Source of the DNA: Mercenaria mercenaria
Taxonomy: Eukaryota > Mollusca > Bivalvia > Venerida > Veneridae
Length of the DNA stretch: 64,000 nt
Reading direction: 5' to 3'
Assembly (NCBI RefSeq): GCF_021730395.1
Contig: NC_069377.1
Span: 39,944,501-40,008,500, forward strand
Shown here: positions 10,701 to 22,700 of the stretch, piece by piece
Layout: each line of letters starts with the position of its first letter
Position numbering within the stretch: the stretch's first letter is position 1
Notes under the pieces: model-generated
What the model was told of the DNA's origin: nothing
What the model saw: only the letters and a program-made list of their open reading frames with translations
The model's database searches: none
Translations under genes and position numbers: made by a program

Positions 10701-13700
10701 AGTTAAACCAGATAATTTTTCATATTCACAGTAAATTCTTACTGCATACTTTACACAGAAAAATATCTTTACATATTTACAGTAAATTCGTACCCTTAAG
10801 GGTGTTTCTCTTGTTGTTCTGTCTTCTGAAAAGGCATTGAGTAGATACGTTTTTGGTTCTAAAGGTTTGCTTTTTATATATTTATACACGAGCATTTTTG
10901 TGTTTTACATGCCATGCCTTTTTGTTTCCATTACGTGTGTTAGAGTTTCACCTGGAGGGGATTACTTTTATTTACACTGTCCCGTGTCTTTGGAACATGG
11001 CGGGGGTAAGAGTGAGGTTGGGCGCGCACCATAAACCGGTTTAAGCTCCCCAGTGGTGTTTTTGCCACTGACCGTTCCAAGGCGGTGCCCGACTATGTTC
11101 CTTGATTTTGTTCGTTTTGTCCTCTTGTGTAGGCCTTGTGTGTGTGCACGTGTATGTGTGTGTGTTCCTTTGTTTGTTCGTTTTGTCCTCTTGTGTTGGC
11201 TTTGTATGTGTGCGTGTGTATGTGTGTTTGTGGTGTGCACGTCTGCGTGCTGTGGGTTTTGTTTTGGGGAGGCTGCGGTTTTGGTACGTGACATTCCCTG
11301 TTTGATATTTGTCTGTTCTTTAAACGATAAATATCTATTTTTTGCATATGTACAGTTAATTCATACTGCATGACATACACAGTTACTGTAAGTATCTTTG
11401 CATAATATTAATTCTCACTCTGTCCCTTATATAGAAGATACCTTTTTCCATACATTAAATATGTACTACCAAGGGTGCATTCCTTACACTATATAAGTTT
11501 TTTTTTTTTGCATATTTTACGGTAAATTCTCCTTGTCTGCCTTTTGCAATAGATATGGTTTTTGCATATTTACAGTTATTATCTAAGTACTACAGAGAGT
11601 GCATGCCTTACACAGTAGACATGTTTTGTTTTTATTTTATTTTTTTGCGTATACACATTTAATTCTTACCTTACATAGAATATCTCATTTTACAACTCTA
11701 CAGTAAATTCTAAATGTCTGCTTTACTTTTAAATAGATATTGTGTGTTTCATTGTTTCATAAATGAATTCTCACTAGGATATAGTCGTGTCCCATTGAGG
11801 TGATGTAATAGTTTTAAATATGTATGATGTTATCAAAGTGTATATTCAGCCTTTGTTCTATTTAATTAATCTTATTAAATTAGCCATGAAAATGTGCAAC
11901 TATTTTGATGTGCATTTTATTGCTTTGTAGATGCGGATTCATGGCTCCCGTCAAAGTCCGGCAGCTCTATTTGTGCAGCATTGCGGTCACGTGATTGAAA
12001 TTGGTGTTGGTTTCAATTATCTGGCTTATTAGTGAGGAACTTGTGTATGTGTGTCCGTGTGCTGGCATGGGGTGGGTTTGATACTCGGTACTTATCAAAT
12101 TGGTTCAACTGTTTGGATTCGCGAAATTTGTATTTTCAGCATCATAGTATCGACTTTTTTTTCAACTTTTGTCATCGCAGTTTTGTTTTTCACCATCGTG
12201 GTTTCGAGTTCATGGTCGTGATTTAAACAGGTTAAATATCGTAATTTCAACTTTCACCATTGTAGTTATGGCATTCAACACCGAAATGTTAACTTTCTTC
12301 GTGAAATGCGATCTGAATAAATCGTACAAATATGGAATGCACATACAAAATCATACCTTCATCAGATACATTGCTTGCTATTAAAACACGTGCGCTTGAC
12401 ATGGACAAAATGTGATCAGAAACAGAAATATGAAATCGTGACACCACAATCCCGGAGATACGAAATTATATCACGTTTTCGTCATCGGAGGAGTAATTTG
12501 GTTTCTACGTTTACAATTTTTCGTAACATGGGAAATACGTATAGGGATGCTGCCGATGGAGATATTTCACACTGACCTTTTACAGTGGAACTTAAGAGAT
12601 ACTATTATGTTTGATGCGCACCATAAACCGGTTTAAACTTCCCGTTGGAATTTTGCCAGATTGTGTTTCTTCATTGTGTCCATTATTTGTTTGTGCTGTC
12701 CTTGATGTCTAACTGTTTTGTTATGTAATTTATGTAAAAGTATGTCGTCTGCACATCCATACAGTGTTTGAAACGTTGCTGTTCCTATTTGAACGAAAAT
12801 TGCATTATGCATTTCAGTATTGTTTAGCACTGTACATAATGCCGAAGCCTACACCCCAAACGACACTGCCACTTTACAGGCGGACTTGTACGCTTCATAC
12901 GCAAAGAAATTTAGACCGCGATCCAAAACAGATGTGTTGCTGGAGTTTGGACTCTTACATATTACAGAACTGGTAAGTTCCAACAATCTTTCTTCTTCTA
13001 GAGCTTTTACGTTAATAACAAAACACAAACTGCAATCTTCTCATCAAATTATGTCCAGTTTTCTTCATCTTAAGATGACAAATGCGAGGGAAGCATTCTT
13101 AAACTGGCTTCGAAACTCAATACCGATGTATCGACTTAACGAACTTTGGTCTTTTTATGGTGTACCATTAGGGTAAATAATCTTAAATCGTTCAAGCGAT
13201 ACCATAACATGGATTTACATGCAAAAACGAATACATTTTCAAGCCAAGTGACGAAAAGCAGTGGGGTGGAGAGACAGCAGCTTTTGATTGATTGGTAGGG
13301 CGGAGAAGAGTGGGGCAGAGAGAAGCCAGTTTCGTTCGGTCGGTAGAAAGATGAGGAGTGGGACAGAGTGGCGACTGTTTTTGTCTGGTCGGTAGGAAGG
13401 AGAGAAGTGGGGCCGACGGATGGCAGTTTTGTTCGGTCGGTGGGAGGGAGAGGAGTGGGGCAGAGGGACGGCAGTTTTGTTTGGCCGGTAGGAGGGAGAG
13501 GAGTGGGACAGAGGGACGGCTGCTTTTGTTCGGTCGGGAGGAGGGAGAGAAGTGGGAAACGGTGATTTTCGGTCGGTGAGAGGTAGACAAGTGGGACAGA
13601 GTGACTGCTGCTTTTGTTTTGTCGGTTGGAAGGAGCGGAGTGGGGCAGATGGACGTCAGTTTTGTTTGGTCGGTAGGAGGGAGAGGAGTGGGACAGAGGG

Positions 13701-16700
13701 ACGGCAGATTTGATCGGTCGGTAGGAGGGAGATAAGTGGGGCAGACGGACGGCAGTTTTGTTCAGTTAGTAGGAGAGAGAGAAATTGGACAGACGGACAC
13801 CTTTGTTCGGTCAATAGGAGGTTGGAAAGGGACGGCAGTTTTGTACCGTCGGTTGGCGGGAGAGAAGTGGGGGAGACGGCCGGCAGTTCTGTTCGGTCGG
13901 TAGGAGGGAGAGGAGTGGAGCAGAAAGACGTTAGTTTTGCTCGGTCGGTAGGATGGAGAGGAGTGGGGTAGATGGACTTCTGTTTTTGTTTTGTCGGTAG
14001 GAGGGAGAGAAGTTAGACAGACGGACGGCAGGTCTGTTCGGTCGGCGGCAGGTATAAGTGTGGGGCAGTGTGACTGCTGCTTTTGTTCGGTTGGTGGGAG
14101 GGAGGGGACGACAGTATTGTTCGGTTGGTAAGAGGGAAAGGAATGGGACAGAGGGACTGCTGCTTTTGTTCGGTCAGTAGGAGGAAGAGGAGTGGGGCAG
14201 AGTGACGGTAGATTTGTTCGGTCGGTAGGAGGGAGAAAAGTGTGTGGCACACGGATGGCAGTTTTATTCAGTCAGTAGGAGGGTGAGAAATGGGGCAGAC
14301 GGACGGCATTTTTGTTCGGTCAGTAGGGGGGAAAGGATGGGAAGAGAGGGACGGTAGCTTTGTACCGTCGGTTGAAGGGAGAGAAGTTGGGGAGACGGCC
14401 GGCAGTTCTGTTCGGCCGGTAGGATGAAGAGGTGTGGGGTAGATGGACTGCTGTTTTTGTTTTGTCGGTAGGAGGGAGAGAAATTGGACAGATGGACGGC
14501 AGGTCTGTTCGGTCGGTGGGAGGTATTAGAGTGGGGCAGAGTGACTGCTGCTTTTGTTCGGTCGGTAGGAGGGAGAGGAATGGGACAGGGGGCGGCGGTT
14601 TTGTTTGGTCGGAAAGAGGGAGAGGAGTGGGACAGAAGGACGGCGGTTTTGTTCGGTCGGAAGGAGTGAGAGGAGTGGGACAGAGGAAAGGCAGTTTTCT
14701 TCGGTCGATAGAAGGGAAAGAAGTGTGGCAAAGGGAAGCTGTTTTGTTCGGTCGGTCGGAGGGAGAGGAATGGGACAGAGGGACTGCTGTTTTTGTTTGG
14801 TCGATAGGAGGGGGAGGAATGGGACAGAGGGACGGCTGCTTTTGTTCGGTCGATAGGAGGAAGAAGAGTGGGGCAGAGTGACGGCAGTTTTGTTCGGTCG
14901 GTAGGAGGGAGAGAAGTGGGGCAGACGTACGACAGTTTTGTTCGGTCGGTATGAGGGAGAGAAATCGGGCAGACGGACGGCTCTTTCATTCGGTCAGTAG
15001 GAGGGGGAAGAGGGACGGCAGTTTTTTACCGGTCTGTAGGAGGGAGAGGAGTTGGGCAGAGAGACGGCAGTGTTGATCGGTCGGTGAGAGGGAGAGAGGT
15101 GGGGTAATGGACTGTAGTTTCGTTCGGTTGGTAGAAGGGAGAGAAGGGGGGGGGGGGGGGGGGGACGGATGGCAGTTTTGTCCAGTCAGTAGAAGGGAGA
15201 GAAGTGGGGCATCTGCATTTTTTTTTCGGTCGGTAGGAGGCAGAGGAGTTGATCCGAGGTACTGCTGCTTTTGTTCAGTCGATGGGAGGGAGAGAAGTAG
15301 GGCCGACGGACGGCAGTTCTGTTCGGTCTGTGGGAGGAATAGGAGTGGGACAGAATGACGGCAGTTTTGTTCAGTCTGTAGAAGGGAGAGGAGTGAGGCA
15401 GAGGACCGGCTGCTTTTATTCGATCGTTAGGAGGGAGAGAAATGGGTCAGACGGACGGCAGTTTTGTTTGGTCGTTGAGAGGTAGAGAAGTTGGACACAT
15501 TGACGGCAGTTTCTTTTCGGTGGGAGGTAGAGGAGTGGGGCAAAGTGACTCCTGCTTAGTTTGGTCAGTTGGAAGGAGAGGAGTTGGGACGGACGGCAGT
15601 TTTGTTCCGTTGGTAGGCGAGAGAGGAGTGATACAGAGTGTTCAGTCTGTAGAAGGGAAAGAAGTGTCGCAGAGAAACGGCAGTTTTGTTCAGTCAATAT
15701 GAGGTAGAGGAGTAGAACTGAGGGACGGCAGATTTTGTTCGGTCGATCAGTTGGAAAGAAGTGGGGAAGACGGACGGTAGTTTTGTTCGTTCGGTGGGAG
15801 GTAGAGAAGTGTGATACGGTGACGACAGTTTTTGTCGGTCGGTAGGAAGGAGAGAAGTGGAGCAGAAGGACGACATTTTTGTTCTGTCGGTAGGAGGGAG
15901 TGGAGTTGGGCAGAGAGACGGCAGTTTTGTCCGGTCGGTAGGAGCAAGAGGTGTGGGGCAGAGAAACGGCAGTTTTGTTCGGTCGGTAAGAGGGAGAGTA
16001 GTGGGATAGAGTGACGGCTGCTTTTGTTCGGTCGATTGGTTAGAAAGAAATGAGACAGACGGACGGCAGTTTTGTTCGGTCGGTAGGAAGGAGAGGAGTA
16101 GGGCAGAGAGACGGCAGTTTTATTCGTTCTGTAGGAATGAGAGAAGTAGGGTAGATGGACGACAGTTTTGTTCGGTCGGTAGGAGGTAGAGGAGTGGAAC
16201 AGAGAGAAGGTAGTTTTGTTCGTTCGGTACGAGGCAGAGGAGTGTGGCAGAGGTACTGCTGCTTTTGTTCGGTCGGTAGAAGGGAGAGAAGTGTGACAGA
16301 CGGACCGTATTTTTCTTCGGTCGGTGGGAGGAAGAGGAGTGGGACAGAGCGACGGCAGTTTTATTTGTCCTGTGGGAGGAGTTGGGCAGATGGACGGCTA
16401 CTTTTGTTCGGTCAGTAGAAGGAAGAGGAGTGGAGCAAAGTGGCGGCAGTTCTGTTCGGTCGGTAGCAGGTAGAGGAGTGGGGCAGAGCGACTGTAGGTT
16501 TGTTCGGTCAGTGGGTGGTAGTGTAGTAAGGCAGAGGGACGGCTGCCTTTTTCTGTCGGTAGGAGGGAGAGGAGTCAGGCAGAGGGACTGTTGCTTTTGT
16601 TTGGTCGGTGGGAGGTAAAGAAGTGGGGAAAAGTGACGACAGTTTTGTTCAGTCGGTAGGAGGGAGAGGAATGGGGCAGAGTTATGACTGTTTTGTACAT

Positions 16701-19700
16701 TCGGTCGAAGGGAGAGGAATGGGACAGAGGGACGGCTGATTTTGTTCGTTCGGTAGGAGGGAGAGAAGTTGGGCAGACGGACGACAGTTTTTTCGGTCGT
16801 AGGGAGGTAGAAAAGTTGGACACCGTGACGGCATTTTTTTTCGGTTGGTGGAAGGTAAAGGAATTTGGCAGAAAGACTTCTGAGCAGAGGGACGGCTGCT
16901 TTTGTTTGGTTGGTGGGAAGTAGAGAAGTGGGGAAGAGTGACGGTAGTTTTGTTTTGTCGGTAGGAGGGAGAGGAGTGTCGCAGAGAAACGGCAGTTTTA
17001 TTCGGTCGGTAGGAGAGAGAGAAGTGGGAAAGAGGGACGGCTGCTTTGTTTGGAAGATAGGTTTGATAGAAGTGGGATAAACTGATGTCAGTTTTGTTCG
17101 GTCTGTAGGAGGGAGAAGTGTGGGGCAGAGTAACGGCAGTTTTTTTCGGTCGGTAGGAGGTATAGGAATGGGACAGAGCTGTGGCAGTTTTTTTCGGTCT
17201 GTTGGAGGTAGACGAGTTGGGCAGAGGGATGGCTGCTTTTGTTCGATCGATAGGATGGAGAGGATTCGGGTAGAGGGATGTCTGGTTTTGTTCGGTCGGT
17301 AGGATGGAGAGGATTCAGACAGAGGGACGGCTGCTTTTGTTTGGTCGGTTGGAGGCAGAGGAGTGGGGAAGAGTGACGGCAATTTTCTTCTGTCGGTAGG
17401 AGGGACAGGAGTGGGGCACAGTGACGGCAATTTTGTTCGGTCGGTAGGAGGTATAGGAATGGGACAGAGCTGTGGCAGTTTTTTTCGGTCTGTTGGAGGT
17501 AGACGAGTTGGGCAGAGGGATGGCTGCTTTTGTTCGATCGATAGGATGGAGAGGATTCGGGTAGAGGGATGCCTGGTTTTGTTCGGTCGGTAGGATGGAG
17601 AGGATTCGGGCAGAGGGACGGCTGCTTTTGTTTGGTCGGTTGGAGGCAGAGGAGTGGGGAAGAGTGACGGCAATTTTGTTCTGTCGGTAGGAGGGACAGG
17701 AGTGGGGCACAGTGACGGCAGTTTGGTTCGGTCGGTAGGAGGGAGAGAAGTGGGACAGAGGTACGGGTTCATTTGTTTGGTCGATAGGAGGGAGAGAAGT
17801 GGGACAGACGGACGGCAGTTTTGTTCGATCGGTGGCAAGTAGAAAAGTGTAACACAGTGACGACAGTTTTTTTGGTCCGTGGAAGGTAAAGGAGTAGGAC
17901 AAAGTGGTGGCAGTTTTGTTCGGTCGGTAGGAGGGCCAGGAGTGGGACAGAGGTACGGCTCCTTTTGTTCGGTGGGAGATAGATGGGTGGGGCAGAGTGA
18001 CTGCTGCTTTTGTTTGATCGTTTGAAAGGAGATGAGAGAGGCAGACGGATGGCAGCATTGTTCCTTTGTAGGGCAGAGTATGTGCTGCTTTTGTTCGGTT
18101 TGTAGGAGGGAGAGGAGTGGGACAGAGGGACAGCTTCTTTTGTTTGGTCGATAGGTTGGAGAACAGTGATGCAGAAGGGAGGTACAAGAGTAGGACAGAG
18201 TGGCGGCTGTTTTGTTCGGTCGGTAGGAGGGAGAGGATTGAAACAAAGGTACGGCTCCTTTTGTTCGGTCGGAAGGAGGAAGAGAAGTGGGGCAGATGGA
18301 CGGCAGCTTTGTTCGATTAGTGGGAGATAGAGGAATGGGGTAGGATGACGACAGTTTTGGTCGGTCAGTAGGAAGGAGAGTAGTGGGACAGAGGGACGGC
18401 TGCTTTTGTTCGGTCGGTAGGAGGGAGAGAAATGGGACAGACGGACGGCAGTATTGTTCAGTAGGGAGGTAGATGAGTGGGACTGAGTGACTGCTGCTTT
18501 TGATTGGTCGGTTGGAAGGATAGGAGTGAGGGAGACGGAAGGCTGTTTTGTTCATTAGGTGGGAGGTAGAGGAGTAGGGCAGAGTGACTGCCGCTTCTAT
18601 TTGGTAGGCAGGAAGGAGAAGAGTGGGACAGAGGTTAACAGCTTTTAGTCTGGATCGTTTATCTCTTATATTCAGATGCTATGACTGGAGTTAGACTTCT
18701 AAGAACGATGGTTTACTTTCATAGATAAAGCAATCTTAAATTGATTCACACCTTCATACATGAACAAAAATACGCGTACATGTAGGCATATAACGCGCTG
18801 TCGAGTTCTTATCTTTACTTGATGGAATTGAGGTCAAATTATTTATTTACAGTGAAACTAAGGCCAGCTGCTTCAGCTGTTTTAATTTTGGAGCAATATT
18901 TTCTGTCGACTAATTATAAATATAGGTACAGCTGCACTCACCCGTTCGTCGGCATCCGCATAATTATATGTGTCAACTTCGGCGTCCCAAATTGGTAATT
19001 TTGTGTTTGTAAGCTGATATCTCAATAACCTCTTGTAGATACATTATGAATTGAAACTTCACACATCTGTTCACTGTAATGATCTGGCATGCAACTTCCA
19101 GGTTCCATAAGTCTATTTTCTCCAATTTACAATATTTGCTTAATGGTCATAGGTTCGACAAAAATAAACAAAGGTGACTTTTAACATTTTCTTTTGATCA
19201 TGTTTTGATATTATAATGATAAGCAAAAAACAGAACATATGCTTTTAGTTTTGTTGCTGTTAGAAGTATTTTACTTCTGCAATGCGCTTGTGCGAGAGAA
19301 CACGACTGACTTACTTCCCTTGATCATGAAGCTGGTTCTTCAGTAACCCCTGAACTTCACATACATATTCACTTTGATGATCTTGCTTATTTACAAATAT
19401 ATGCCCATTTTTCAACATTTTGTTTTTTTAAATGATCAGGCTTTTCAATAGTCGAGCAGTGTCGCCACCGAAACTGTTGTTCTGAACTTTGCAACTGCAG
19501 GTTTAGATACAATTGTGTATGCTTTAGAAACAGTATTACTTACTTCATATGAGGTCCAAGGTTTGATACAAATTTAGTTTTTATTGTGTTGTAGGATATT
19601 GTTACACAGCGCTTACACTGCGTGGGATTTCTTTTAATGGTTAGTAAATCAATTTGGATATTGTTTTGTTTGACCTAAGAAATAACAGCAAGCAAATACT

Positions 19701-22700
19701 ACAATCTTAAAGTGATTTTAGTTTCTTACATGTAAAAAATGTCGATTAAGCTAATTTAAGCCAGTCTACATTCTTATTGTCTTTATTTTTTCTTGCTCGA
19801 AAGAATAATATTTCTGCATCAAAATATAGAATCATTTACTTTTTTGTTTTGTTTCCTGTATTTTAACGTCCTTTTCCACAAACACAAATATACTTTTAAG
19901 AGTTTTAAAATTCGTTAGTCAAAAATATATAAGGATCTCTTATAGGTTTCAGCATTTTTTAAATTATAGAAACATTATATACATTTATTGTACAAAAAAG
20001 TATATATTTTGATCGATTTGTCTTGATTTTCACTCTTGACCTTTTAACTTGTACCTATCAGGATTGGAACGATGACCGGTTGCAGTGGACACCGTCACAA
20101 TACGGGAATATGACCTTCACCATGACCTTATTACCAGACCTTTGGACTCCGCCTCTAACTTTGAGTAATGCGTGAGTATATCTTCTTCTTCTTTTTTAAT
20201 TCTGTCAACGTTTGAAATGGCGTTATCTATCCAGATAAAATTTAAAAACAACTAAACTCAATTTCTTCTTACCCAGTATCATTTATAATTAACTTAAATT
20301 TAAAAATAACTTCCGACCAAATTTTACCAACTAATGCCTTGATCTTGACTCAGCGTCATTTATCTTTAAATGCTGTCATAAAATAGCTTTCTTATATACT
20401 TCCAACAAGTAAATAAACTTTGTCTTAAAATCTGGCACGGTGTAATTTATATACAGATTCAGCCATAACATGTGCTGACTTGCTTTCTGTGTTGAATTTT
20501 GGCCTAACAGAAAACTTCATTTTTTATTTTGATCCAGTCTCATTTAGAAATAAATCATGTCTTAACAGTTGATCTAGTTTCATTCAGAAATAATATTGAC
20601 CTTTTGTAATTTAGAAAATACTTCAATTTTAACTTCCAACCCTGTGCAATTCTGAAATAACGTTTGGCCCTTTGTAATTCTGACATGACTTCAGGTGTAA
20701 ATATAACTTCTAAATCTGTGCAAATCTGAAATAACATTTGACGCCAGTGTAATTCAGAAACAACTGAAGTCTTAACATTTGACCACGGGGCAATAACCTA
20801 ATCTGAGTATCAAATAACAAATGAAGTCACCATCGGACGATATAACAATTACTTATAAGAATAACCTTTAGAAGCTAAAAATGCAACGGGTCTTTTCAAG
20901 AAGGATAATCACGTGAGCAAGACAAGTCACGTCCCCTAGCAGCGGCTTAAACGGAAGTCTTTTATACAGAAATATGCTGCCCAGTTTAAAATACTATAAA
21001 ATAGTAATTCTTTTTCAGAGCGGATGAAATAAAATTGCTAAATGACAATTCTAATTTTGCGAGTTCCCCAGTTTTCGTGCAGCACGACGGGGCTGTGGTC
21101 TGGATGGCACCAGCCAATTTCATAGCACAGTGTACGATCAACATAAAATACTACCCATTTGATTCACAAAACTGCAAAATTGTGGTAAGTTCGCAAAAAC
21201 AAAATTTTAAAGAAATAAGAGTTTTCAGTATTACCGCATGAACTATAGATAGATTTAAATTAAATTTGTTTGGCCAGAATGACACCTCGTTGAAAAAGGT
21301 ATCACATGCTATTGCCAAGTTTAATGACTGTGCAAAAATGATATTGCACATGTCATTTCTAGACCAAAAAGAATTACATTAATACTTTTAGAAGGCGGGA
21401 TAGTTATCTGTACACGTATTAAAAGCAGTTGAACCTCACTTAGCGGCCACCTGTGTAAAACAGCCATTTGCCCTCAGAAGCCAGTTAATTAACTTTCCAG
21501 ACTGACTATTTGTTCTAACTTCAACATGTTCTAAGCAATCACTTACCATAAGCAGTCAGACTGCCCTGGGTGACTGCTTAACATTGGTTTGACTATATAC
21601 TCTAGTTTTAAAGGTACTACAAATTAAAATATTAGCCTCCCTTATTCAATATAAACTGAACTAACTTCCAGTAAAAAAAAGTACTAGTGTTTATAGAAAG
21701 CAAGAAAAGACCGCATCCAATACATAGAAAAAGCAAGGAAAATACAGACATTAACGAGTTAAGAACAAAACTGATATACGCAGTGTGTAATAAGCCAGGA
21801 AAATACGATGATTTGTTTATATCAATAATTTTTTTAGGTTACTTCATGGATGTACTTGGAAAATCAAATAGATCTTGGTGCAACCTTTTCAAAAATCAAC
21901 CTTGACATATATGAGGAACATGGTGAATGGGAAATTACTCAAACTTCTGTGAATAATATCACAAGGTTAGTAGTAATGTAAATGATCATATAAGTATTTG
22001 TATTTCGAGACTTGTGAGTTGGAATATTTGCAATTTATTAATACGTTTCGTTCACATTTTTGGGTTACAAATAAAGCACCATCCAAATGGGATGAAACTT
22101 TTATACTGTAAAATGGTTTCAGCTATAAATTACGGACATGCACTTGTTTCAAAGAAAGGAAATGACACATCTAAGGCGACATTTTTAGAATAATGAACTA
22201 AAGTTCTACATGGGTTTCTACAAATATGGCGTTTACACATTTTATTCCCTGACGTGAGCACAGGAGTTGGGTAAGGAAGTGCAGTTCACCTGTCTTAAAA
22301 AAATTTCGTACTAAATCCCTTCTTGCACATATGTTTTAAATTTTTCTAGGCAATTATTTAGCAAGAAACTTGTCACAAGGAAACGTATAAAAACGAAAGA
22401 TTAAGCTAGTAAACTATAAAACTATAATCCTTTTTAAATAGCCTCACTTGGCGCTTACTTTACTAAAGTTTTTAATATTTTTTTTAAAAAAATCAAGACA
22501 AATAAAACAACAACAAAACTTTCTTCCTTATTGTATTAAACTCTTTTGCCACTTATGGAAGGAGTTTAAAGAAACCTTTGTTTGTGATAGGTGAAAAAAG
22601 AAGACTGTAAATTTTTATCTTGGGCATTTTTAAACTTTTAATCTCCCGTTTTCATTTTTTCAAAATGTTTGCAATATTTAAGGAGATACGATAGATGCTT

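Noticed and set aside
11053-11373. Cys/Val-rich ORFs on both strands (VCVCVPLFVRFV; HTHTHAHI)
   Set aside because: Generated by a GT/CA-rich low-complexity segment.
13002-13058. Alternative receptor exon 3 reading SFYVNNKTQTAIFSSNYVQ
   Set aside because: The KTQ spacing looks nicotinic and a perfect donor and acceptor lie 29 bases apart. But 29 nt is too short for a metazoan intron, and no GT donor follows the Q. The 45 bp exon at 19595-19639 fits length, phase and sequence far better.
16120-18555. 811-codon minus-strand ORF as a protein gene
   Set aside because: It is wholly made of the 48 bp minisatellite. Other frames are open too, there is no start context or splice sites, and composition follows the DNA repeat.
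13200-18640. CRISPR-like array
   Set aside because: Units are contiguous 48 bp repeats with no unique spacers, and the context is a eukaryotic intron.
21687-21905. 72-residue ORF ending in the exon 6 region
   Set aside because: Uses intron sequence and a phase different from exon 6. The spliced model with the acceptor at 21837 explains the conserved part.
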